A stretch of 38,542 nucleotides of DNA from an uncultured Schlesneria sp. (lineage in GTDB: Bacteria > Planctomycetota > Planctomycetia > Planctomycetales > Planctomycetaceae): assembly GCA_903834925.1 (NCBI GenBank), contig CAILLA010000192.1, forward strand, positions 1 to 38,542, given 5' to 3'. Below the pieces are notes generated by a model that saw only the letters and a program-made list of their open reading frames with translations, had not been told where the DNA came from and searched no databases. The number at the start of each line of letters is the position of its first letter. Position 1 is the stretch's first letter. Both the position numbers and the translations under genes were made by a program. Positions 7,320 through 14,773 of the stretch are shown here, piece after piece.

Positions 7320-10232
7320 CTATCTGCTCGCACCGGTTTCGCTTCCGACGACTGCTTGGAAAGGACTTGCGAACAATCGGAAGCCGACGTAGTCCCAGTC
7401 GATGCTGGGACGGGAGTTGAAGCGGTAAGCAGCGCGACAGCTTTGGGCCTGGTCGTCCCAGGTACCGCCGCGCACCGCGCGGTAAGCGCCTTTCTTTGTT
7501 CCGACTGGATCAACGTCAGCGTGGCTTGAATATTCCCCATACCAATCCTGGCACCATTCTAAGACATTCCCGTGCATGTCATGCAGTCCCCATGCGTTCG
7601 GCTTTTTCAAACACACGGGGTGAGCATTCCCATCACTGTTCTTATTAAACCAACCATAGTCTCCAAGTTCGCCCTCATCGTCACCGAAGCTGAATTTTGT
7701 GGTTGTCCCCGCGCGGCATGCGTATTCCCACTCAGCTTCCGTCGGCAGCCGAAATCCAGTTGAACCCTCGATCCGGCGCACCGTCCATTTCTTGTCGTCA
7801 TCCTCAGCGTCGTTGTTGGGATCGTTCTCCTCCGTCGCGATCAAGTAAGCGGGGGTCAGTCCCATTTGATTACTTAGCCAATTGCAATAGCTGACTGCGT
7901 CGTACCAATCGAGTTCGCTCGCTGGATGATTGCCTTTGTACATCGACCCTCGGCTGGAGTTAGCTTGTTGCAGTTCTTTAGCCCGTCCTACTGAAAACAG
8001 GTACAAGCCGTATTGCCACCTGGTGACGGGCGCATTTCCCACCCAAAAGGAACTGACCCTAACTGGATGTTTTGGTCGCGCATCCTCGCCAAGATCACCA
8101 GTTTCATCACCCATTATGAATTCACCCCCGTCGATTGGCACCATCACCGTCTGCTGTGGCGCGAGGTATCGTGTCTGCATGTCGCGATAACGACCAGGGT
8201 CAACGTTCGAAAGCCATTGCCGAACGCCCTCGCGTCGCGGGATGTTGCTCAGCAGCATGGATAATTGTTCATTTTGGTCGCCGGACAATAGCCCGCTGTT
8301 CATCCAGTGCTTCAACACCGGCTCGGCTTCCTTTGTTTGAACTTCGTTCCAAAAGTATGCCAGTTCAAAGAAATAGGGATAAAGTTTCTGCCGTTGTTCC
8401 TCCACAGTCATCATTTGGTCGAGTGTGTTGCGCGCTTCGTGGTATTGCAACGTGTTGATTTGTGTTTCGAGTTGCTTCTTCAGATATTCAAAAAAAGATG
8501 TCCCATAAGTTGTTACTTTAAGTTTTGTCAGACCGCTGTAGCGCCCGTGAATCACCTGTGCCAGGGAATCGTGCGACAGCCGAGTAATCGCAGTCTCACC
8601 GCTCCCTTGACTATAAAGCAAGTAAAGTTGCTTGCAGGCGTCACGCATCACGTGGGCGAAGCTGTCACTGGCAAATTCCCGTGCAAAATCCCGATCCGAG
8701 CGAACGGCCGAAGCGGGCTTCTCCTCAACGTAGTACTGAAGCAGTTCCAGCAAACGCTGGTCATCAACCTGCTCGCTGGTAATCTGCTGCCGAATTTTTC
8801 CCAGATAGTGTTCCAAAAGTGCCTCGTGCGTGTCGATGAAGTTCGTAACCGCCGCGCCCGTAATCTCCACTGCACCGTCATCTCGGCGGCAACGTTGCCA
8901 GAGAAGTTCCATGTTGACCTGGAGCAGTGGTGCGATGTGATACCCCAAGTTACTGCTGATCAACCGGTCGGCGATCGTTTCTGGAAGCGTTTTCATCGGG
9001 CTGAATCGCAGATCAAAATGTTTTCCGTCTCCATTAAGACTTGGTTCGGCAGTCACGCTACGAATCGCCTCGACCACCCCGTGCCGCTCCAACGAGAAAA
9101 TCGTGTTGTTTAAGTCGTATGAGCGATGGTCTAAATGTTCGTCCAGTTGATGTTTAAGGTGGGTCGTGAACTCAGACCGAAAACCCAGGATCACCTTGAG
9201 GCGTGGATCGGCTTTAAAAGCATTGTCTAGCGCGAAGAGCAGATCCGGGATTTCCCGAGGTAACGTGAGAATGGGATTGGTCAACACTTCTTCGACTTGA
9301 TCTAGGATCACCAGTTTCTTACCGTCAAAGCCACCAAGCTCTTTGCGAGCGTTCGCCAGCAATCCGGGCAGTCCCTTGAACTTATCCTCTTCTCTACGTG
9401 AATATCTGAAATTCCAGCCCTGTGCTTCCATACGCGGAATCAAACCCGCTTGCAGAAGCGAAGATTTACCAGTCCCCGAATAGCCATCCAAAAGAAGCAG
9501 GCGACTGTCTTCATGAATCAGCTTGAAACAGAGGTCGTAGATTTCCCTGCTGCGTCCATAAAATAGACGGGCATCTTCACGTCGAAAGGGCCTTAGCCCG
9601 ACATAAGGGGTCAACGAAGTGGGCTGCGCGTCTGCCAAGTCGTCTGGTAAGGGAAACTCTTTCTGCAAAATCCCAGGATAATAGCCACCCTGTTCCTGAT
9701 GCTCGATCGCCTCGGTTGTATTCCACGGTTCTGGGAGATGGGTCTTGATATGTGTCAGCAAGTCTCCCAGGTTCTGCGGCGTAAGGTCATCGAATCGCAG
9801 GCGAAAGGCTTGCTGCTCAAAAAGGGGATGAAGTTCGTCAGGCAACCATTCATTTTTCGGAGGATTTGTCCTCTGTGCATCGACACCGCTGGGGCTGAGA
9901 TATGCTCCATCGATCAACAAAGGGATGACCTTTTTATTGCTTTTTAACGCTGTGGCAATTTCCTGGCGTATCCAATCCTGGTCGCGGGAGAGACATTTAT
10001 CCCCTGTTTCGAGGTCCTGGTCTTTGTGCCAATCCGTATGGATCAAGGCGAGCAGCACATGACACTTTTCAACAGACGTTTTCAATTCTTTCGCCCAGGA
10101 CGAGCCAGGTGCGATGCTGGCTTCATCTAGAAATGAAACTCCCTCACCGAATTCCTTGTCCAGAATAATACGCAGGATCAACGCCTTGTCCCGCGTTTTG
10201 GTGCGTCGGAAATTGATAAAAATCGGAGACAT
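7320..10232 (-). CDS. TIR - nSTAND ATPase - FGE-like fusion protein, candidate immune or conflict effector
   Basis: This is a 970-residue three-part protein. Residues 1-150 form a TIR domain with FLDEASIAPG (box 2) and the catalytic-position Glu91 in DWIRQE, so NAD hydrolysis is plausible. Residues 205-620 form a STAND-type ATPase of the nSTAND1 group. It has the family entry phrase YVGLRPFRREDARLFYGR, Walker A GYSGTGKSS (250-258) and Walker B LVILDQVEE (Asp311). Residues 695-955 form a formylglycine-generating-enzyme-like (C-type lectin fold) domain, with GGEFIMG, FRLPTEAEWEYACR, HGNVLEWCQDW and RGGTW. The first catalytic Cys of true FGE is Asp926 here and only Cys932 remains, so this end probably binds a ligand rather than oxidising Cys. 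The likely mechanism is ligand binding, ATP-driven assembly and TIR activation (inference). It stands alone, convergent with Uma2 and divergent from a ClpP-like gene. Confidence 0.93.
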   Translation of the reverse strand: MSPIFINFRRTKTRDKALILRIILDKEFGEGVSFLDEASIAPGSSWAKELKTSVEKCHVLLALIHTDWHKDQDLETGDKCLSRDQDWIRQEIATALKSNKKVIPLLIDGAYLSPSGVDAQRTNPPKNEWLPDELHPLFEQQAFRLRFDDLTPQNLGDLLTHIKTHLPEPWNTTEAIEHQEQGGYYPGILQKEFPLPDDLADAQPTSLTPYVGLRPFRREDARLFYGRSREIYDLCFKLIHEDSRLLLLDGYSGTGKSSLLQAGLIPRMEAQGWNFRYSRREEDKFKGLPGLLANARKELGGFDGKKLVILDQVEEVLTNPILTLPREIPDLLFALDNAFKADPRLKVILGFRSEFTTHLKHQLDEHLDHRSYDLNNTIFSLERHGVVEAIRSVTAEPSLNGDGKHFDLRFSPMKTLPETIADRLISSNLGYHIAPLLQVNMELLWQRCRRDDGAVEITGAAVTNFIDTHEALLEHYLGKIRQQITSEQVDDQRLLELLQYYVEEKPASAVRSDRDFAREFASDSFAHVMRDACKQLYLLYSQGSGETAITRLSHDSLAQVIHGRYSGLTKLKVTTYGTSFFEYLKKQLETQINTLQYHEARNTLDQMMTVEEQRQKLYPYFFELAYFWNEVQTKEAEPVLKHWMNSGLLSGDQNEQLSMLLSNIPRREGVRQWLSNVDPGRYRDMQTRYLAPQQTVMVPIDGGEFIMGDETGDLGEDARPKHPVRVSSFWVGNAPVTRWQYGLYLFSVGRAKELQQANSSRGSMYKGNHPASELDWYDAVSYCNWLSNQMGLTPAYLIATEENDPNNDAEDDDKKWTVRRIEGSTGFRLPTEAEWEYACRAGTTTKFSFGDDEGELGDYGWFNKNSDGNAHPVCLKKPNAWGLHDMHGNVLEWCQDWYGEYSSHADVDPVGTKKGAYRAVRGGTWDDQAQSCRAAYRFNSRPSIDWDYVGFRLFASPFQAVVGSETGASR

Positions 10233-10681
10233 GTTTTGGCCCAGTTCGAATCACACACGAAACGCGAGAATGCAAATTAACATGACGCTGCCGATGGGCG
10301 AGTCGGTGAGATCACGATGAGCTACTCCCGAACGCCGAGCGGTCGGAATTGACGATTTCCGACAACAACATCAACAATTCCTACCGCGTCAAATGCCGAT
10401 TGCCAAGCTCGACCTCAGTTCGGACGGGTGGAAAAGAAAGCTGGCAACCGGTGAATCAACGCATGACTTTTCTCGATAGCGTTATCCTTAAACGAGAATG
10501 GGTTATCGAACAGCGGCTGAGATACCGCGTGAAGTGACGAGACTAGGATTTTTTTACAGTAGTGGGATTCCAGAAGTTTCCGGTGGATAGTCGAGAAATT
10601 GCGATTGCTTGTCGTTTGGATTTCGATTCTCAAGGTCGTTACGATCGGACATCGGTTGTTGCCACAAATGGGATCTCTTTC
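10233..10681. other. Divergent intergenic region between TIR-STAND and ClpP-like genes
   Basis: This is 449 bases without a convincing gene. A hairpin with perfect 7-base arms (GTCGGAA at 10342-10348, TTCCGAC at 10357-10363) is present. An in-frame GTG at 10562 could extend the ClpP-like protein by 40 residues, but that extension looks non-conserved. No clear promoter was recognised on either strand. Confidence 0.55.
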
Positions 10682-11320
10682 ATGCCTCGTGTTGATCGTC
10701 GTCGTAAACCAGATCAGAAGCCTGTCCCGCAATTGTTGCGGCCAGATCCCGGACCGGGTGTTTGTCCGACCTTTGATTCACCGAACTCGCGTCAGTGGGA
10801 AATTGTGATTCGGGGGGCTCTGGAAGACGACGAGGTGGGACTGCATGAGAAACTGGTGGAGTTGCCTCGCGGGTCTCGCGGTCTGATTTATTTCGATTCA
10901 TGCGGAGGAAGTGCATTCGTCGGACTGGCGTTGGCCAGCCTGATCCGACTACGTGGCCTGAAGGCGACCGGAGTTGTGGTAGGGGAATGCAGTTCTGCGG
11001 CACTGATGCCGTTTGCCGCTTGTGCTCAACGCTACGTGACACCTCATTCAACATTGCTATTCCACCCGATCCGGTGGCATAGCGAGGAAAACGTCAAGCT
11101 GGACGAAGCGGCCGAATGGGCTCGTCATTTTCGTGTGATGGAAACTGATCTCGACCAGTTGATTGCTCGATTGTTCGGATGCCCGGTCGAAATGATTCGT
11201 AGCTGGAACAATCCCGGTCGGTTCGTTTCCGGTGAAGAACTCGTCGCGGCGGGTCTTGCCAGGATTCTGGATCTTTTCGCCGGGAACGTCTGGCAGCAGA
11301 TCGCGGCATCGAATGGGTGA
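10682..11320 (+). CDS. ClpP-like serine protease (S14, ClpP/crotonase fold)
   Basis: A 212-residue protein of the ClpP/crotonase superfamily. Residues 65-75 ([11 protein letters not shown]) match the ClpP strand that forms the oxyanion region. Ser105 in GECSSAA fits the nucleophile position, and His128 in TLLFHP fits the catalytic His. The C-terminal [18 protein letters not shown] matches the ClpP end helix. By eye the catalytic Asp position falls on Trp176 with two Asn following, so the triad may be atypical. The proline- and arginine-rich first 30 residues are not ClpP-like. It is not a standard clpP: no clpX or tig is adjacent. It probably degrades or clips proteins in the cytoplasm, with an unknown partner ATPase. 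The ATG start is chosen because the upstream extension lacks family similarity; the ribosome binding site is weak. Confidence 0.82.
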   Translation: MPRVDRRRKPDQKPVPQLLRPDPGPGVCPTFDSPNSRQWEIVIRGALEDDEVGLHEKLVELPRGSRGLIYFDSCGGSAFVGLALASLIRLRGLKATGVVVGECSSAALMPFAACAQRYVTPHSTLLFHPIRWHSEENVKLDEAAEWARHFRVMETDLDQLIARLFGCPVEMIRSWNNPGRFVSGEELVAAGLARILDLFAGNVWQQIAASNG

Positions 11321-11518
11321 CGATCTTTGGTGAAACACTTTCGTCCTGAGTCATTCGGCGATATCTTCCAAAGTAGCCATCATCGCTCCGCGTGATGAGC
11401 ATGTGTCGGAAACGATCCGACCGTTGCCTTTGCATCGGAACAAATAATTCGTTTGAATTCCTCTTTTGAAACCATACGTGCCCTTCAGGGCATCTCTTAA
11501 TCCACTGACGAGACGACC

Positions 11519-12547
11519 ATGCGCGCCATCCAGCTTGAAAAACCACTCCACTTCCGCCTGATCGACATTCCTGAACCGGACGCTCCCGTAGCCGGTGAGG
11601 CGCTGGTTCGCGTCCATCGTATCGGTATTTGCGGGACGGATCTCAGCGGATACCTGGGCAAGATGCCGTTCTATTCGTATCCCCGTATTCCCGGCCACGA
11701 ACTTGGTGTCGAGGTCGTCGCGGTTGGCCCTGATGTGACCAACGTCAAAGCGGGTGATACCTGCTCGGTCGAACCCTACATCAACAATCCGAACAGTTTT
11801 GCCAGCAAGCGTGGCCGAACCAACTGTTGTGAAGACTTGCAGGTACTGGGGGTCCACACCGACGGCGGGATGCGACCGCTGTTCAAGCTGCCCGCACGCA
11901 AGTTGCATAAAGCGACCAAATTGTCGATGGAACAACTCGCGCTCGTTGAGACGCTTGCGATTGGTTGTCACGCCGTTGTTCGCTGTGCGCCGCAGCCCGG
12001 CGAGGATGTCCTTGTGATCGGTGCCGGTCCGATCGGGCTGAGCGTGATTGAATTCGTAAAGCTGACGGGTGCGAACCTGATTGTGATGGATATGGTCGCC
12101 AGTCGACTGGAATTCTGTCGCAACTCAATGGGGGTCAAGTACACCGTTCTCGCGGGTGACGGGAACGAAGAAAAAACGTTGCGCGATTTGACGGACGGTC
12201 ACTTGCCGACGATCGTCGTTGATGCCACCGGTAGCGCGAAATCAATGTCGCATGCTTTGAATTACGTTGGCCACACGGGGAAACTCGTCTATGTCGGTAT
12301 TACTACGGACAACGTTTCATTCCCACATCCGTTAATGCACCGCCGCGAGATGACTCTGTTTGCAAGCCGTAACGCGATGCCTGAAGATTTCGATCGGATT
12401 ATCAACCTGATCGAAACGGGCACGATCGATACTCGCCCATGGATCACTCATCGAACCAATTTCGACGAACTGATCGGCCAGTTCCCCAGCTATACCAAGC
12501 CCGAAACGGGCGTCATCAAAGCGATCGTGGAAGTTCCGATTTCGTAA
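11519..12547 (+). CDS. Zinc-dependent medium-chain dehydrogenase lacking the structural zinc site
   Basis: A 342-residue MDR-family NAD(P)-dependent alcohol/polyol dehydrogenase. The catalytic zinc ligands are Cys38 (GICGTD), His60 with Glu61 (GHE), and probably Glu144 ([11 protein letters not shown]). The nucleotide-binding loop GAGPIG is at 168-173 in a Rossmann fold. The four-Cys structural zinc lobe found in sorbitol or threonine dehydrogenases is replaced by [15 protein letters not shown], leaving only a Cys pair at 103-104. This matches the subgroup of zinc alcohol dehydrogenases without structural zinc. The substrate cannot be deduced; a sugar or sugar-alcohol oxidation is likely. It ends 13 bases before the YnfA gene, so the two are probably co-transcribed. 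Confidence 0.92.
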   Translation: MRAIQLEKPLHFRLIDIPEPDAPVAGEALVRVHRIGICGTDLSGYLGKMPFYSYPRIPGHELGVEVVAVGPDVTNVKAGDTCSVEPYINNPNSFASKRGRTNCCEDLQVLGVHTDGGMRPLFKLPARKLHKATKLSMEQLALVETLAIGCHAVVRCAPQPGEDVLVIGAGPIGLSVIEFVKLTGANLIVMDMVASRLEFCRNSMGVKYTVLAGDGNEEKTLRDLTDGHLPTIVVDATGSAKSMSHALNYVGHTGKLVYVGITTDNVSFPHPLMHRREMTLFASRNAMPEDFDRIINLIETGTIDTRPWITHRTNFDELIGQFPSYTKPETGVIKAIVEVPIS

Positions 12548-12560
12548 GCGAAAGAAGTTC

Positions 12561-12887
12561 ATGGAATTCGCAAAAACTACGGGGTTGTATGTCACGACCG
12601 CCGTTGCTGAGATTCTCGGTTGTTATCTGCCGTATTTGTGGCTGCGGAAGGGAGGCTCGCCGTTATTGCTGATTCCTACGGTCATCAGCCTTGCTGTTTT
12701 TTCGTGGTTGCTGACTTTGCATCCGACGGCCGCAGGGCGGGTTTATGCCGCTTACGGTGGCGTTTACATCACGGTTGCGCTTGTCTGGTTGTGGGCTGTT
12801 GACGGGATACAACCTAGTCTTGGCGACTGCGTCGGGGCCGGCCTCTGTCTGGCGGGGATGACTGTCATTATTCTTTCAGCCAAATAA
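12561..12887 (+). CDS. ynfA: YnfA / UPF0060 family small membrane protein
   Basis: A 108-residue inner-membrane protein with four predicted helices. The family phrases [27 protein letters not shown] and [10 protein letters not shown] make the assignment secure. YnfA proteins resemble small multidrug resistance (EmrE-like) transporters and have been linked to drug efflux in some enterobacteria; the role here is unproven. It follows the dehydrogenase by 13 bases. A strong hairpin at 12963-12983 lies downstream. Confidence 0.95.
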   Translation: MEFAKTTGLYVTTAVAEILGCYLPYLWLRKGGSPLLLIPTVISLAVFSWLLTLHPTAAGRVYAAYGGVYITVALVWLWAVDGIQPSLGDCVGAGLCLAGMTVIILSAK

Positions 12888-12962
12888 CTCCCGTTCCGCG
12901 ATTCATGAATCGTCATCGACCGATATGGTATGATGAAAAATGATAGGGCAAAGGCCCGTTAA

Positions 12963-12983
12963 CCACCTCCTCAGGGGAGGTGG
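12963..12983. terminator. Strong hairpin between convergent ynfA and ArsR-type genes
   Basis: CCACCTCC (12963-12970) pairs perfectly with GGAGGTGG (12976-12983) across a five-base loop. On the plus strand GGTTTCGTCTT follows, giving a moderately T-rich tail. The element sits 76 bases after ynfA and 37 bases after the end of the ArsR-type gene, so it may serve both strands. Confidence 0.65.
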
Positions 12984-13019
12984 GGTTTCGTCTTAAAAGT
13001 GGTGACTTCCATCAACAAA

Positions 13020-13406
13020 TCACTTGGCTGTTTTCGGTGCTGCTTTGCTTTTTTTTGCGGGTTTGGTTGCCTCAGACTTGGTTGTCGGTGGTTTGGCGAC
13101 CTTCGGTCGGCATAGTTCCGCTTGAGGCCCGCAACAGTCATTGAGTACGAAACCGAGCAAGCCTTTGATCCCTTCGACATTTAACGAGAAAATGATCGAG
13201 GCACCCTTGTGAAAGTCCCGTAACAACCCGGCCTTCAAAAGCTCATTGATGTGATACGAAAGTGTCGCGTCTGGTAACTCGAGTTTCCTGGCAATTTTAC
13301 CCGCCGGCATTCCAACATCACCTTGCTTCGACAACAGGCGCAAGATTCGAAGTCGAGATTCATGAGCTAACGATTTGAATGCGTCAATTGCGTCTTGGTC
13401 GTGCAT
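13020..13406 (-). CDS. ArsR/SmtB family transcriptional regulator with C-terminal Cys motif
   Basis: A 128-residue winged-helix regulator. The phrases FKSLAHESRLRILRLL (10-25) and PDATLSYHINELLKAGLL (45-62) are the ArsR dimer/recognition-helix signatures. Cys91, Cys92 and Cys99 follow in NDCCGPQAELC, similar to the C-terminal As(III)-binding cysteines of some ArsR proteins, so arsenite or a related soft metal is a plausible inducer. The last 25 residues are a Lys/Ala/Pro-rich tail that may contact DNA nonspecifically. No arsenic resistance gene (arsB, acr3, arsC, arsM) is adjacent. The nearest candidate targets are the membrane protein gene upstream and ynfA, by proximity only. Confidence 0.9.
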   Translation of the reverse strand: MHDQDAIDAFKSLAHESRLRILRLLSKQGDVGMPAGKIARKLELPDATLSYHINELLKAGLLRDFHKGASIIFSLNVEGIKGLLGFVLNDCCGPQAELCRPKVAKPPTTKSEATKPAKKSKAAPKTAK

Positions 13407-13559
13407 ATTTCCAACATTATCAAAATTGTGCGTGTTTGCTGAGGATCACATACAAATGGTTCTCGTCGCTGCCACAACATTTTCAAATCTATCAAATTAC
13501 GGATAGGAATACAGGTGTTTTTCGGATTTGGTTCAGGGCCGATCCGTGTTTCACGCCTG

Positions 13560-13658
13560 GGGTACCACGGTTTTGGAGTCTTCGACAAAGCCGTGCGATT
13601 GAATGAAGCATCTTCCGTTTCACACGATCATGTCAAAGACTCCAGAATCGTGGCACCC
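13560..13658. repeat. Large imperfect stem-loop, first of a tandem pair
   Basis: A 28-base arm at 13560-13587 (begins GGGTACCACGG) matches the reverse complement of 13631-13658 at 24 of 28 positions. All four differences are transitions, and pairing can continue through CGTG.GA inside. A long folded RNA or a small palindromic mobile element is possible. No second copy was found in the window. Confidence 0.7.
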
Positions 13659-13670
13659 GCTTGTGTAATC

Positions 13671-13730
13671 TTAGCCCGACGCGCAAACGAGGGTCTTGCT
13701 TTGTTGTCCCCCGCTTGCGCGTCGGGCTAA
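13671..13730. repeat. REP-like inverted repeat beginning TTAGCCCGACGCGCAA
   Basis: Arms of 23 bases (13671-13693 and 13708-13730) pair with two G/A mismatches around a 14-base loop. The phrase TTAGCCCGACGCGCAA is, from memory, a frequent intergenic palindrome in planctomycete genomes. It lies about 90 bases after the end of the small-multidrug-export gene and may also stop its transcription. Confidence 0.75.
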
Positions 13731-13819
13731 CGTTTCAGGTTGTCTTTTGTGACAATGGTTTAACTCTTCATTGATAATGATCGTGCGTCGAAACGCAGGG
13801 ATTGCGTGATTATTCCGGG

Positions 13820-14605
13820 TTAAAGTGTGGAATCGCCCTGCGCCTTCTTTTGTTCTTCGAACGCTTTTTTCATTGATGAATATCGGCGTTCGAGAAAAAG
13901 GATAATCAAAATGATGATCGGCACGCCGCCCCATTTGATGATGAAGGAATTCTCGAGATTATCGGGAAGACTGTCCTTCACCACCACGACAAGGAACAAC
14001 ATCGCCGCGTTACCAATCACCGCGCCGATTGTGCTACCCCAGAAGATGGCCCATCTCGACAAGCCGAGCAGACGACCGAAGATCGCTCCTCCGACGCTGC
14101 CGGTTGCGGCCAACGGAAACGCGATAAAGGCCAACAAGCCCAGGAACGTCATCCGCTTCATCCATGGCTGATGCGCAAGAATGAACTCGCTGTCACTCGA
14201 TAGCGATGCAATCTTGGGTCCGATCCAGGGAACCCGAAACATAAAGCCGACGTGGAACGCGAAGAACAGCGCGACCATGGCATCCTGATAAGTGACCATC
14301 CAGAACAGGTCGTACGGGGTCAAACCGGGAAACGGCGTGATGATCGAGAAACGTCCCAGGAATGCGAATGAGCATCCGGTCGCGACGAGCAGTTCCCAGC
14401 AATACTTGGGTCCGGAAATGATATAAATGATGCCGAACAGGATCAGCGTAACGATCAACGGACCGATTAAAGTCCCGAGCCAGAGTGGGAAATAGTTCTT
14501 GTGGAAGTTCTTTTCGAACTTCAAAAACGATTCCAACAGCCGCTCGTGTTCGATGGCATCGGGGATCATGATTTGGTGTGGATCGGTGCGGGCGTTATCG
14601 GACAT
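13820..14605 (-). CDS. Small multidrug export family membrane protein (PF06695-like)
   Basis: A 261-residue integral membrane protein counted from the ATG at 14605. The frame stays open to 14740, but those 45 residues do not look conserved. About five to six hydrophobic segments are visible. The segment LLAFIAFPLAATGSVGGAIFGRLLGLSR matches the Sm_multidrug_ex (COG2426) core, with its small-residue TGS.GG turn. Transport function is inferred from the family name and is poorly tested. The C-terminus is a charged Lys/Glu tail. It lies 168 bases downstream of nuoN on the same strand and could receive read-through, although its own promoter is likely. Confidence 0.82.
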   Translation of the reverse strand: MSDNARTDPHQIMIPDAIEHERLLESFLKFEKNFHKNYFPLWLGTLIGPLIVTLILFGIIYIISGPKYCWELLVATGCSFAFLGRFSIITPFPGLTPYDLFWMVTYQDAMVALFFAFHVGFMFRVPWIGPKIASLSSDSEFILAHQPWMKRMTFLGLLAFIAFPLAATGSVGGAIFGRLLGLSRWAIFWGSTIGAVIGNAAMLFLVVVVKDSLPDNLENSFIIKWGGVPIIILIILFLERRYSSMKKAFEEQKKAQGDSTL

Positions 14606-14773
14606 GTCTGTGTCGCGCAAACTCAGTCGGTATCCGAACGAGTATTCAAGTAGATGATTTAAACGGATGAGAGAATCAATTGCAAAAGTTTTCAGTGATA
14701 CACAGCAAAACTGCGCATGTTCTCCATTGAACATCCGCATGCGTATCGAATCTGCAATCGCCAGAACATCACC

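Larger units (their letters stand above)
13407..13819. other. Repeat-bearing intergenic region upstream of the ArsR-type gene
   Basis: These 413 bases hold two consecutive large inverted repeats (13560-13658 and 13671-13730) and the upstream region of the ArsR-type gene. No protein gene is supported. Confidence 0.6.

Noticed and set aside
8307-9113. 268-codon plus-strand ORF inside the TIR-STAND gene
   Set aside because: It is fully antisense to the conserved nSTAND region, where the minus strand has Walker motifs and family phrases. Its length is a by-product of codon bias.
11351-11971. 206-codon minus-strand ORF over the start of the dehydrogenase gene
   Set aside because: It overlaps the conserved catalytic zinc region of the dehydrogenase in antisense and has no family features.
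13560-13730. CRISPR array
   Set aside because: The repeated arms are inverted, not direct, there are only two different elements, and no spacers of regular length or cas genes are present.
14606-14740. N-terminal extension of the small-multidrug-export protein
   Set aside because: The 45 added residues show no membrane or family pattern, and the ATG at 14605 gives a start typical for the family.
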